DNA of 59,233 nt, from the IMG/VR virus record IMGVR_UViG_3300021197_001657, positions 1 through 59,233 of that record; one strand, given 5' to 3'. The position numbers were made by a program, and so were the translations under genes. Source of the stretch: a virus. Positions within the stretch are counted from its first letter, which is position 1; every line of letters begins with the position of its first letter. Shown piece after piece: positions 22,802 to 31,260 of this stretch. Under the pieces are notes generated by a model. It ran no database searches. It was not told the origin of the DNA and saw only the letters and a program-made list of their open reading frames with translations.

Positions 22802-23265
22802 GGACAAGAGAATGGGCGAGAGCCACATCAGCGGATGAATTTCCGTATGTATATAGGGCACAATTCCATGCGGAAGCGGTGCTAGATTGCAAGGAACCGA
22901 ACTCAAACCTTACTGGTTTGACCTACTCAGGTCGAAGGGGTGCCTTTGTCTTCGACTTTATTAGTCCACGAGACAACCATGTTACCGTCACATTCCTGAC
23001 TGAAAAGCCAAACAACAGGGGAAGAATTCATTTTGTCAGAGTAAAATCCGGCAAAAGAAACATCCTCGTTGATGTCCAACCAGTGATAATGGTTAAACCA
23101 GTTAAAGAGGGGAGTGAATACCGTGAAGTATCTGTGGACTACTACAGAGTTATGGACTTTTACAAGGAAGTTGGCGACAAAAACCCCGATGTAACTCGGA
23201 TTTGGAACATGCACCCATTTAATATGTTGGAACAATGGAAAAGACTAGCGCAGATATCGGTCTAA
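22798..23265 (+). CDS. Hypothetical protein, 155 aa, GTG start
   Basis: GTG 22798 overlaps the previous stop. It is an alpha/beta-like protein containing TYSGRRGAFVFDFISPRDNH, IHFVRVKSGKRNILVDVQPV and VSVDYYRVMDFYKEVG. No known family or catalytic motif was recognised. The end overlaps the nuclease gene by 31 bases, so it is expressed with the recombination module. Confidence 0.45.
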   Translation: MRTREWARATSADEFPYVYRAQFHAEAVLDCKEPNSNLTGLTYSGRRGAFVFDFISPRDNHVTVTFLTEKPNNRGRIHFVRVKSGKRNILVDVQPVIMVKPVKEGSEYREVSVDYYRVMDFYKEVGDKNPDVTRIWNMHPFNMLEQWKRLAQISV

Positions 23266-24041
23266 GTTATTCTAGGGCGAATGAGCACTGTGGCAAGAGG
23301 ATATACTTCAACGATGTATTGAAGATGCCTCGTAGTTACAATTATTATTCTGCTTCGGGAACGCTGATGGAAGAGATGGTTGCCAGTCAACTCCGTCCAA
23401 TGATAGATGGAAGTCCCCTCGTCCCGATGAAACAAGCTGGTTTGAAGGCCATTGATGAGATGATCTCGATGTTGCCTGAAGACGACTTGAAGAAGGTCAT
23501 GGATGAGCTCGATGCATCGGTGACAGGGGCGGAGTATTACATGAAGACGGTTGACTATCAGCCTTTAGTATTGCAACAAAAGGGGAACCTTAGATTTGCA
23601 TCCATGGCGAGGCCAACTAGACTTGTGATTGATTTGCTTGCAAATCGTGATGGAGAAGATATAGTGGTTGACTTTAAGCGCAAGCCAAAGAAGCTCAGCG
23701 ACTATAAGATATCTCAGCAGGATTGGAAACATCAACTTGCCCTCTATGCCGTGTGGTTTATGAGGACGAGATTGACTAGGGAGATACCGAGGTGTGAGAT
23801 CCATGTGTTGTTGCCTGGGTCGGCACCTCAAATTGTACCGATCAACGTAAATGCTGAGGATATTTTTCACACGGTCAATAGGCTTCAAGATTTGTCTTGG
23901 AGGCTCGATCATTCTTATTTTCCATTGAACCGTTCTCACCCCCTGTGTAGTCCAAAGTGGTGTAATTTTTATGTACGTTGTCACCATGATTACTTCACTG
24001 GGCCAGAGGCCATTCTCGATCAGATAACCGATGTCAGATGA
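23235..24041 (+). CDS. PD-(D/E)XK nuclease, Cas4/AddB-like with four Cys
   Basis: A 268-residue protein. VIDLLANRD (Asp about 134) and IVVDFKRKPKK (Asp146, Lys148) give the D...DxK catalytic core, followed by a QHQLALYA-like helix (DWKHQLALYAVWF) with the usual Gln. Cys19 near the N-terminus and Cys238, Cys243 and Cys249 (CSPKWCNFYVRC) match the iron-sulphur arrangement of Cas4/AddB-type exonucleases. It is encoded just upstream of the ATPase and ssDNA-binding protein, so it likely resects or processes DNA ends for recombination. Confidence 0.7.
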   Translation: MEKTSADIGLSYSRANEHCGKRIYFNDVLKMPRSYNYYSASGTLMEEMVASQLRPMIDGSPLVPMKQAGLKAIDEMISMLPEDDLKKVMDELDASVTGAEYYMKTVDYQPLVLQQKGNLRFASMARPTRLVIDLLANRDGEDIVVDFKRKPKKLSDYKISQQDWKHQLALYAVWFMRTRLTREIPRCEIHVLLPGSAPQIVPINVNAEDIFHTVNRLQDLSWRLDHSYFPLNRSHPLCSPKWCNFYVRCHHDYFTGPEAILDQITDVR

Positions 24042-24324
24042 AACTGATTCTCTAAAGAGACAACGTATTCAGGATATGTACCCTGACACGGAGCTTATTT
24101 TTTTTGATCGGATTGACGATGCGATGGTTGGTGTCGTCACACAGTTTGGTGCTGAGCCGAAGGTTTGCTATGACTATCACAGGTGTATAGCGATCTTAAT
24201 GGGTAAAGGTATGACCCACGAGGAAGCCCTGGATTGGTTTCATTATAATACGATAGGTTCCTACGTTGGTCCATGTACTCCTGTTTTCCTTGAAAAAGAA
24301 GGTACTGAATGGATGAACTACTGA
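24031..24324 (+). CDS. Conserved phage protein of unknown function, 97 aa
   Basis: The C-terminal motif GMTHEEALDWFHYNTIGSYV followed by GPCTPVF matches a recurring phage pattern ('G-M/L-T/S-x-E-E-A-x-x-F/W-F-x-x-N-T'). The N-terminal part has a DRIDDAMVGVVTQFG strand-rich start. The function is unknown. It overlaps the nuclease end by 11 bases and the next gene's start by 16. Confidence 0.55.
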   Translation: MSDETDSLKRQRIQDMYPDTELIFFDRIDDAMVGVVTQFGAEPKVCYDYHRCIAILMGKGMTHEEALDWFHYNTIGSYVGPCTPVFLEKEGTEWMNY

Positions 24325-24479
24325 ATGATTTAAAAGTAGTAAGGTCTTATTTGAAGATGGCTGAATCTGATCTTGAAAGAGACAAAATTAGACAAAGTTC
24401 GGAGTGGGTCCGTAATGCCTTGGAGTCGGTTGATCAAATCATAAGGAATTATGAGAGACCAAGACAAGGGTCTATATAG
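24309..24479 (+). CDS. Small helical protein, 56 aa
   Basis: The ATG lies inside the end of the previous gene. An amphipathic helical sequence follows (LLNDLKVVRSYLKMAESDLE, then EWVRNALESVDQIIRNYERP). Its end overlaps the next gene by 29 bases. No family was recognised. Confidence 0.45.
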   Translation: MDELLNDLKVVRSYLKMAESDLERDKIRQSSEWVRNALESVDQIIRNYERPRQGSI

Positions 24480-24801
24480 TCGAGCCTACTGGGGCAACAA
24501 GACTGTTGACTCAAGGCTCAGGGACAGAAAGATCATGACTAGGTTCGTTGAACTGGGGTATGAGCGTGACGAAAGTAACGACAACTTCTGGTGCTTTGAC
24601 GGAGACCATGGTTACGGCACGGTCTGGTGGCTATCAAACAATCACAAGAGGGCAGACCACCTCTGGTGCATGACATGTAATAAACGCTGGTATCTGAATG
24701 ATATAGATGCAGGTATCAAGCGTTGGAAAAAACGCTCGAAGGTTATTCAAATGAAGGGCTGGGGAAGCGTTAATCTCAATGATCTTCTAATAGGAGACTA
24801 A
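24451..24801 (+). CDS. Hypothetical protein, 116 aa, zinc-finger-like Cys pair
   Basis: Starts at ATG 24451 after an AAGGA site. The centre has FWCFDGDHGYGTVWWL and HLWCMTCNKRWYLND, a CxxC plus aromatic residues suggestive of a small zinc-binding or nucleic-acid-binding domain. The C-terminus is basic and helical. It lies immediately upstream of the ATPase, two bases apart. No family was recognised. Confidence 0.45.
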   Translation: MRDQDKGLYSRAYWGNKTVDSRLRDRKIMTRFVELGYERDESNDNFWCFDGDHGYGTVWWLSNNHKRADHLWCMTCNKRWYLNDIDAGIKRWKKRSKVIQMKGWGSVNLNDLLIGD

Positions 24802-24803
24802 TT

Positions 24804-25649
24804 ATGTTAGACGGTGTAAGAACCAAGGCTAAGGACAGGCCTGGAAAAACTGTCCTCTTTGGGGAGCCGGGATCTGGTAAGACCACGACTGCTTGCTCCC
24901 TTTCCAAGTCTGTGCTGATTAACACGGACAATGGAGCGGAAGAGGTCCTCGCAAAGGATGAGGATCTCTGGTGCTTCGATGCTATTCCTGCGGAGCCGAG
25001 TAACACGGACAAGGAACCACACAAACCCAACTCTGACAAGTGGGACTCGATTATGGGCTTTATGAGAAAGCTCTATACCGAGGAGCATGATCGGAAATAT
25101 TTGATTCTAGATGCTGCGGATGCGGCTGAGAGGCTCGCTATTTCTAGTGTTTGTCACGAGCACAAGGAGTGGATTCTTGAGACGGTTGGTGGGGGCTACG
25201 GCAAAGGAACTTCCTACCTGCGTGGTCGCATGTTTGCTTTGTGGAGTGCAATCACTGCCTTATCTGAGCACAAGGGAATCACTCCCATCATAGTTTGTCA
25301 CTCTAAGATTGTTAGGATTGACAAGCCCCACCTTGAGCCCTATGATTCCAACTCGTTGAAGTTGAATAAACAGGTGTCTGCTGACTTGAATGAGTGGGCA
25401 GATGCGGTGTTGTTTTTAGCTCCGTTCACCAAGGTGGTGACGAGGACTGGAGACTTCGGCAAGACCGACAATCGTGGGATCAAGACCAATGATCGGGTTA
25501 TCTACACTTCTGCAACCATGGGGGTTGAGTGTAAGAACCGATACAGCCTTCCGTCGGAAATTCGTCCGGCTGACATGGGGACGTACTTCAAGCTAGTCAA
25601 GGAGTCACGTAACCAGAATAAAAAACCTGCCATAAAGGAGACTAAATGA
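24804..25649 (+). CDS. RecA-like AAA ATPase, Sak4-type recombination protein
   Basis: A 281-residue protein. Walker A GEPGSGKTT (20-28); Walker B-like KYLILDAADA (about 97-106). ITPIIVCHSKI then represents the sensor/strand 4 region. Overall size and the companion DUF669 protein fit the Sak4-type phage ssDNA-annealing ATPases. It would anneal or exchange strands during replication-coupled recombination. Preceded by GGAGAC; its stop overlaps the next ATG. Confidence 0.65.
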   Translation: MLDGVRTKAKDRPGKTVLFGEPGSGKTTTACSLSKSVLINTDNGAEEVLAKDEDLWCFDAIPAEPSNTDKEPHKPNSDKWDSIMGFMRKLYTEEHDRKYLILDAADAAERLAISSVCHEHKEWILETVGGGYGKGTSYLRGRMFALWSAITALSEHKGITPIIVCHSKIVRIDKPHLEPYDSNSLKLNKQVSADLNEWADAVLFLAPFTKVVTRTGDFGKTDNRGIKTNDRVIYTSATMGVECKNRYSLPSEIRPADMGTYFKLVKESRNQNKKPAIKETK

Positions 25650-26149
25650 GCAGTTATGGAGCCCAAGAGGGTGTTTTAGAGAGCAACACTGCGTTTCTTA
25701 TTGACAATGTGGATGACGAGGTTTCGCAGTCTGGTGGAACCAGGGAGCGGAGAAAGGTTCCGCCTGGACAGTACGATGTTCAGGTTCAGTTGGTGAGACC
25801 CAATGTCTATACGGACAAGAAGGGCTTTAAACAGCAAATGCTACCGTTGGAAATTTCTGATGGTGAGTATCAAGGGGACTGGATCAGTCTCTACCTCTGG
25901 TTGAACAACCAGGATTCTGCGGATGGTAAGACCCGCGATGGAGTGAGCCGTAGCAAGGTTGCTATGATTGCAAAGGCTCTTGGAATAACCAAGATGACCG
26001 ACTTCCATGATATCGCTGGCAAGTTTGTCAGTGTGAAGTATGGGCCGAATGCTAGGGGGTATAACGAGATCCTGGAAGTTACCCCTCTGGGTGTAATGAG
26101 TGTAGAACCAGTAGATACTCCGAAGTCGGGTGACGATATCCCCTTCTGA
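25646..26149 (+). CDS. DUF669-like single-stranded DNA-binding protein
   Basis: A 167-residue protein. PPGQYDVQVQLVRPNVY and FKQQMLPLEISDGEYQGDWI resemble the DUF669 OB-fold-like phage family. The C-terminus ends DDIPF, like the acidic tail of SSB proteins that recruits partners. It overlaps the Sak4-like ATPase by four bases, the usual arrangement for this pair. Preceded by GGAGAC. Confidence 0.65.
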   Translation: MSSYGAQEGVLESNTAFLIDNVDDEVSQSGGTRERRKVPPGQYDVQVQLVRPNVYTDKKGFKQQMLPLEISDGEYQGDWISLYLWLNNQDSADGKTRDGVSRSKVAMIAKALGITKMTDFHDIAGKFVSVKYGPNARGYNEILEVTPLGVMSVEPVDTPKSGDDIPF

Positions 26150-26696
26150 TTTAACCTCTCACTGTACTATGAAGGGTGCTGTGTGTGAACGACTGGTCGA
26201 GGCCGAGTTCGCAAGGTATGGATACAGCACCTTCATTCCACCGTGGGGACAGCAACCTATACAGGATCTGGTTGCTATCCGTGGAAACGATGTCCGTCTG
26301 GTGCAGGTTAAGAAAGCTAGGTCAAAGAAAGACAGTAAGAGGGGAAAAGCTAGGCCTTTTACTGGCATCAAAAGACCTGGATCAATCGTTGTTTCTTTTC
26401 AAGGTGGTGGCTTATCCAAAACTCGTAATCAAAAATATAGCAAGAAAATTTATGAGCGTAACAAAAATAATTTTGCTAAACATGTGGGTGAGTTCAATAC
26501 TCTGGCGATTGTTTGGGGAGAAGATATAGCCCTCTTAACGGATTACTCTCTTTGGGAAAATGGATCTTTATACCTTTCGATTGACCCAAAGTTGTGTAAG
26601 AGTCTTCCCTTTTATGACTATGTAAAACCAAAATGGCTAACTGGTGAGGATCAAACTCCCGTGGCCACCGAGTCTAAACTCTCAGTGGCGGTCTGA
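26130..26696 (+). CDS. PD-(D/E)XK-like nuclease / Hjc-like protein
   Basis: A 188-residue protein. Conserved-looking motif: GAVCERLVEAEFARYGYSTF, then IQDLVAIRG and VRLVQVKKAR. This matches the E...D...VxVKK layout of small PD-(D/E)XK endonucleases such as Hjc-type resolvases. ATG 26130 overlaps the ssDNA-binding gene by 20 bases; ATG 26169 (MKGAVCER) is an alternative, with the domain starting there. The end overlaps the RusA GTG by 53 bases. Role in branched-DNA or end processing is inferred. Confidence 0.55.
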   Translation: MTISPSDLTSHCTMKGAVCERLVEAEFARYGYSTFIPPWGQQPIQDLVAIRGNDVRLVQVKKARSKKDSKRGKARPFTGIKRPGSIVVSFQGGGLSKTRNQKYSKKIYERNKNNFAKHVGEFNTLAIVWGEDIALLTDYSLWENGSLYLSIDPKLCKSLPFYDYVKPKWLTGEDQTPVATESKLSVAV

Positions 26697-27099
26697 CTGG
26701 CGGGGGTGGACCTACGTTACTAAGGAGACGAGAAAATTTCGGGATGCAGTTAAACGACTGTTTCCCGAACCTGGATTGCTGTTTGAAGATGAAGACAAAA
26801 TACGGGTCACAATTCTACTTCACCCTCCAACACGGAGAAAACTGGACGTTGATAACAGAATCAAGCCAGTTCTCGATGCCCTTCAGGGATTTGTGTACAG
26901 TGACGACTTTCAAGTCGATGATGTTAGAGGAGTACGAAGAGGAAAGGATTCCAATAAACAAGGATATGCCAACGTAATTATCACAAAGATTGGGGGTAAA
27001 GAATGCAAGGTTCAGAAGCGGTCTACACGTACAAAGACGCGAATGGCAGGAACCTCTACAAAGTCGTCCGGTTCCCAGGAAAAGAGTTCAGGAGACTAA
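26644..27099 (+). CDS. rusA: RusA-type Holliday junction resolvase
   Basis: A 151-residue protein from GTG 26644. LPWPPSLNSQWRSDWRGWTY, then RRKLDVDNRIKPVLDALQGF and SDDFQVDDVRG, show the RusA catalytic Asp set (Asp68, Asp70, Asp87/88). Core domain ends near residue 118; the remaining basic tail lies over the start of the next gene (97-base overlap) and may be dispensable. It cleaves four-way junctions from replication or recombination, preparing DNA for packaging. Confidence 0.85.
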   Translation: MRIKLPWPPSLNSQWRSDWRGWTYVTKETRKFRDAVKRLFPEPGLLFEDEDKIRVTILLHPPTRRKLDVDNRIKPVLDALQGFVYSDDFQVDDVRGVRRGKDSNKQGYANVIITKIGGKECKVQKRSTRTKTRMAGTSTKSSGSQEKSSGD

Positions 27100-29348
27100 G
27101 GACGGGACCAAGTGGAGAAGAGGTATGGAACTGGGATGGTGTGCAACAGGTTCCGTACAGATTAGATTTAGTCCACGACAAACCAGCCGTCATATTTGTC
27201 GAGGGAGAGAAGGATGTTGACAACCTGATCGAGAAGGTCGGGTTACCAGCCACATGTATTGCTGGCGGAGCAAAGGCCTTGAAACCACTGCTCAAGAAGC
27301 AACCTGATTTTATCCAGAAATATTTTGCAGGGTTCAAGAAGGTCTGGGTTGTCCCGGACAATGATGAACCTGGAGACTCCTTTGCCAGGGAGATGGCTGA
27401 GAAGCTGCATCCTGTCACACAGGTTAAGCTACTGACCGAGACGTTGTATCGGACCATGCTTGAGGATGATGCGAAGACTGGTGCAGACATGTCAGATATT
27501 ATCGACAGGAGACTCAAGCTGGGTATACAAAAGAGCAACCTGTCTGCTGAGATATTTCAGGGTCTTGAAGAATTTTCAATCGACTACGAGCCCGAAGAGA
27601 AGGATGAGTTTTGGAGCGAACTGGTCCAGGCAAAGGTTGACTTCCCAAAACCTCGTGAGATTAGCGAGGACCTCAGAGATACATTCAATGGAATACTGAG
27701 TGGACTGAAGTCCATGAATAAAAGCGGTGATGAATACAATGCGGTGTGTCCTGCTCATGATGATCGCAAGTCTTCACTGAGTCTGGCGATGGGTTCTGGA
27801 AAGATTCTTCTCACATGTCATGCTGGGTGTAGTTTAGAGTCTATATGCTCTAGTTTTTCTCCACCACTCAAGGTTCATCAACTTTTTCAGAAGAGTTCTG
27901 ATGCCTTGAAACAGAAGCAGAAGGAGACAATTCCAGGGCCAAGGCCAGGGGAGTTAGAACAATTGTGCAAAAGCATTCTAAAGGCCGAGGAGCCGGAAGA
28001 GTTTAACGATGCTCATCTTCCACCGATTCTCCGTGAGTATATTTCTGATACGAGCAAGCTCACCGAGGCCAGTGGTATTATTATAGGGTCCACAGCACTT
28101 TCCGCCTTGGGTGCACAGGCTGGATTGAACCTGACCGTTACCACTCCAACGTATTTTGTTCCGTTGTACGGGAATCTCTGGTGTCTGTCGATCTCAGAGT
28201 CGGGTAGCTACAAGACCACGGCTCTAAATGTTGGGGCTCAGAGGCTGAGGGAAAGAGAAGGTAATCTTCTCTCCCAGATTTCTGACAACAGGGCAGAGCT
28301 AAGGATTATGGGAGAGGGTGATGCCTATGGTGAGGATGATCCTGAGATGGTGGACATGCGTGAGTTGATTTATAGACTGGAGTCACAGCGTAGAATCATG
28401 CCTGGGAAGGCTAGTTGGGAAGCCTGTATAGACAGACTTGAGGCGACAGGTGGTGGGGTCTGGCTGCTTTCAGAGTTTGGTGCGTGGTTGGCTGGCCTTG
28501 AGACCAGTCACAACAAGGGGTTCCGTCAGCATATCACCGAGCTATATGATGTACCTGAATATTTTGAGGATGTTACTCGTGGCAAGGGGTCTAAGGTTAT
28601 ATACCGACCATTCGTTGCCATATCTGGGGTGTCCACCGTGGAGTTTTTGCAGGGGATGATCGGCAAAGACGATGCTGGATCAGGTTTTCTTGCCAGATTT
28701 TTATTGTTTCGGCCACCACCGAAGGATGTGATTCCACCTGCACTACCGAAGGTGCAGACGAGGGTTCAGGATCTAAATTCCTACTACCTTCTCAGTGAAA
28801 TATACAACCAACTGGAAGAGATGACAGTGCCGTTGGAGTACGAGTTCTCACCCGAAGGAGAACGTGCATTCACCCACTATCACGACTCTTTATTCAAGCG
28901 GTTGCAGTCTGAAACGATCAAGGAACAGAAGGTACTGGACCCATTCGTTAAACGGTGGAGCCCAGGTGTAATTAAGATTGGTTTGTTGTCACAATTTTTG
29001 ATAGATTCAAATACTTCCTCGCTCAGTGAGGCGGCTATTATGTCTGGTGTCAGCATGTGTCTGTATGCTGAGCAGTGCACTCGCTTTCTCTTCAATCGTG
29101 AGCTTGGCGAGTCGGATCATCAAACAAAACAACGTAGGGTCGTCGAGTATATTGCCAATCGCAAGGGCAAGATACCACGGCAGAGTCTACTCGTAAGCAG
29201 GGTCCTTGATGGGGGTGTCAAGGAGTATAATTATATTCTGGAGAGCCTTGAAGAAGCTGGGGTCCTGTTGGTAACGAAGACTGACGGACGAGTGACTAAG
29301 GGTTCCGAACTAATTCTAACATCTACGTTAGCTCAAGATTCAAAGTAA
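27003..29348 (+). CDS. Toprim - zinc ribbon - DUF3987 replication protein
   Basis: A 781-residue protein. Residues 8-58 (YTYKDANGRNLYKVVRFPG; YRLDL) precede a Toprim domain with VIFVEGEKDVDNL (Glu67) and VVPDNDEPG (Asp119, Asp121). A primase-type zinc ribbon follows at 249-276 (CPAHDDRKSSLS, then TCHAGC). From about 330 on is a DUF3987-type helicase-like region with a degenerate Walker A (SESGSYKTTAL). In related proteins the CPAHDD ribbon usually comes before Toprim, so order is reversed here. It is probably the phage primase/helicase. Confidence 0.7.
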   Translation: MQGSEAVYTYKDANGRNLYKVVRFPGKEFRRLRTGPSGEEVWNWDGVQQVPYRLDLVHDKPAVIFVEGEKDVDNLIEKVGLPATCIAGGAKALKPLLKKQPDFIQKYFAGFKKVWVVPDNDEPGDSFAREMAEKLHPVTQVKLLTETLYRTMLEDDAKTGADMSDIIDRRLKLGIQKSNLSAEIFQGLEEFSIDYEPEEKDEFWSELVQAKVDFPKPREISEDLRDTFNGILSGLKSMNKSGDEYNAVCPAHDDRKSSLSLAMGSGKILLTCHAGCSLESICSSFSPPLKVHQLFQKSSDALKQKQKETIPGPRPGELEQLCKSILKAEEPEEFNDAHLPPILREYISDTSKLTEASGIIIGSTALSALGAQAGLNLTVTTPTYFVPLYGNLWCLSISESGSYKTTALNVGAQRLREREGNLLSQISDNRAELRIMGEGDAYGEDDPEMVDMRELIYRLESQRRIMPGKASWEACIDRLEATGGGVWLLSEFGAWLAGLETSHNKGFRQHITELYDVPEYFEDVTRGKGSKVIYRPFVAISGVSTVEFLQGMIGKDDAGSGFLARFLLFRPPPKDVIPPALPKVQTRVQDLNSYYLLSEIYNQLEEMTVPLEYEFSPEGERAFTHYHDSLFKRLQSETIKEQKVLDPFVKRWSPGVIKIGLLSQFLIDSNTSSLSEAAIMSGVSMCLYAEQCTRFLFNRELGESDHQTKQRRVVEYIANRKGKIPRQSLLVSRVLDGGVKEYNYILESLEEAGVLLVTKTDGRVTKGSELILTSTLAQDSK

Positions 29349-29355
29349 GGAAGAT

Positions 29356-31254
29356 ATGAACGAAGAAACAGTGAAACTACCGACTACCTATCAAAGTTTT
29401 ATTCATCTGTCCCGGTACAGCAGATGGAAGTATGATGAGAACAGGAGAGAAACCTGGGAAGAAACGGTTGACAGGTACTTTAATTTTTTCGAGGAGAAGC
29501 TGGATCGTGAGATAGACCCCTTGCTGAGGAAAGCTGTGCTGTATCTGGATGTTATGCCGAGCATGAGGTGCCTCATGACTGCTGGTCCTGCACTAAAGAA
29601 GGAAAATGTTGCCGCATATAACTGTAGCTATGTTCACGTTGACAGGGCTACATCCTTTGACGAGATCCTCTACGTTCTCATGAATGGAACTGGTGTTGGC
29701 TTTAGTGTAGAGGAAAAACACACGAGTAGTCTCCCTGTTGTCCCCAATAAATTATATCCATCAGATAGTATAATAAAAGTCAAGGACTCAAAGCTGGGAT
29801 GGGCCAAGGCCTTCAGGGAACTGATTGCTCTACTTTACTCTGGGTTGTCTCCACAATGGGACCTGTCTCTAATCAGACCTGCCGGGTCCATATTAAAAAC
29901 CTTTGGTGGCAGGGCTAGTGGCCCAAAGCCTCTTGAACAATTGTTCAGGTTTACAACGGTGGTCTTTGAAAAGGCTAGGGGTCGAAAGCTAACCCCTCTT
30001 GAGTGCCATGATCTTGTCTGTAAAACCGCAGAGGTTGTGGTCGTGGGTGGAGTGAGGCGGTCAGCGTTGATAAGCCTGAGTGATCTTGGTGACGATCAAA
30101 TGCGTAGGGCCAAGTCTGGTCAGTGGTGGAACGAGCATGTGCATAGGGCACTCGCAAACAACAGTGCAAACTACCACGAGACTCCCGACACAGGGACATT
30201 CATGAAGGAGTGGTTGTCGCTCTATGAATCCAAGTCTGGAGAGCGTGGTATTTTCTCATCCAGGGTGGCAAAGGAACACGTTGACAGAAACCTGGAAGGT
30301 AGAAGGGTTTCTGTAGGAGACTACGGGACCAACCCGTGTAGTGAAATTATTCTTAAATCGCGTGAGTTCTGCAATCTTTCCGAGGTTGTCATCAGACCGA
30401 ATGATAACATTGAAAGTATTAACGAGAAGGTTAAGTTTGCTACGATGCTAGGCACCATGCAGTCCACCCTCACAGACTTCAGGTATATTTCTGATGAATG
30501 GAAACAGAACTGCGAGGATGAGAGACTACTGGGGGTGAGTCTGACTGGGATCTGCGATAATGAATTTACATCAACGCTCACTCCTGAGCTAGAGGATGCG
30601 ATGCTTAAATGGAAAGAAACCTCGGTCCAAACAAACAAGGAGTTTGCAGATCAACTCAACATTAAACCTAGTGCTGCAATTACTTGCATTAAACCCAGTG
30701 GGACCGTGAGTCAACTGGTTGACAGTGCATCGGGCATCCATCCGAGGCACAGCCACTACTATATTAGGACTGTACGCATGGATAACAACGACTCAATGTG
30801 TAAGTTCATGCAGGACATGGGGTTCCCTAATGAACCGGATGTAACTAAGCCGGATCACACTTCCGTGTTTTCATTTCCAATGACCTCTTCGCTTACTGCC
30901 AAGATGAGAGACGACCTGTCCGCCATAGAGATGATGGAGCTCTGTCTTTCCTATCAGAGGTTTTGGTGTGAACACAAGGCGAGCATTACGGTCACGGTGA
31001 AGGAAGAGGAGTGGATGGAAGTTGGATCATGGGTTTATGACAACTTCAACCTCATGTCTGGTATGTCCTTTCTTCCACATAGCGACCACGGATATGCCCA
31101 GGCACCGTATCAGGAGTGTGATGGTGAGGCACACGACAAACTATTAAAGAAAATGCCAAGCGTGGACTGGTCTGAGTTAGCCAATTACGAGGCAGAGGAC
31201 TACACTACTGCGAGTCAGGAGTTGGCCTGTGTCGGAAATTCATGTGAAATATAA
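29356..31254 (+). CDS. nrdJ: Class II (adenosylcobalamin-dependent) ribonucleotide reductase
   Basis: A 632-residue protein. NPCSEIILKSREFCNLSEVV holds the active site: Asn326, Cys328 (thiyl-radical Cys) and Glu330. TCIKPSGTVSQLVDSASGIH is the substrate/phosphate loop, and the C-terminal pair Cys625-x4-Cys630 (CVGNSC) is the redox shuttle seen in monomeric class II enzymes. The class II monomeric type needs host B12. It makes deoxynucleotides for replication. It is encoded seven bases after the primase-like gene and seven before the phosphate-transporter-like gene. Confidence 0.9.
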   Translation: MNEETVKLPTTYQSFIHLSRYSRWKYDENRRETWEETVDRYFNFFEEKLDREIDPLLRKAVLYLDVMPSMRCLMTAGPALKKENVAAYNCSYVHVDRATSFDEILYVLMNGTGVGFSVEEKHTSSLPVVPNKLYPSDSIIKVKDSKLGWAKAFRELIALLYSGLSPQWDLSLIRPAGSILKTFGGRASGPKPLEQLFRFTTVVFEKARGRKLTPLECHDLVCKTAEVVVVGGVRRSALISLSDLGDDQMRRAKSGQWWNEHVHRALANNSANYHETPDTGTFMKEWLSLYESKSGERGIFSSRVAKEHVDRNLEGRRVSVGDYGTNPCSEIILKSREFCNLSEVVIRPNDNIESINEKVKFATMLGTMQSTLTDFRYISDEWKQNCEDERLLGVSLTGICDNEFTSTLTPELEDAMLKWKETSVQTNKEFADQLNIKPSAAITCIKPSGTVSQLVDSASGIHPRHSHYYIRTVRMDNNDSMCKFMQDMGFPNEPDVTKPDHTSVFSFPMTSSLTAKMRDDLSAIEMMELCLSYQRFWCEHKASITVTVKEEEWMEVGSWVYDNFNLMSGMSFLPHSDHGYAQAPYQECDGEAHDKLLKKMPSVDWSELANYEAEDYTTASQELACVGNSCEI

Positions 31255-31260
31255 AATATT

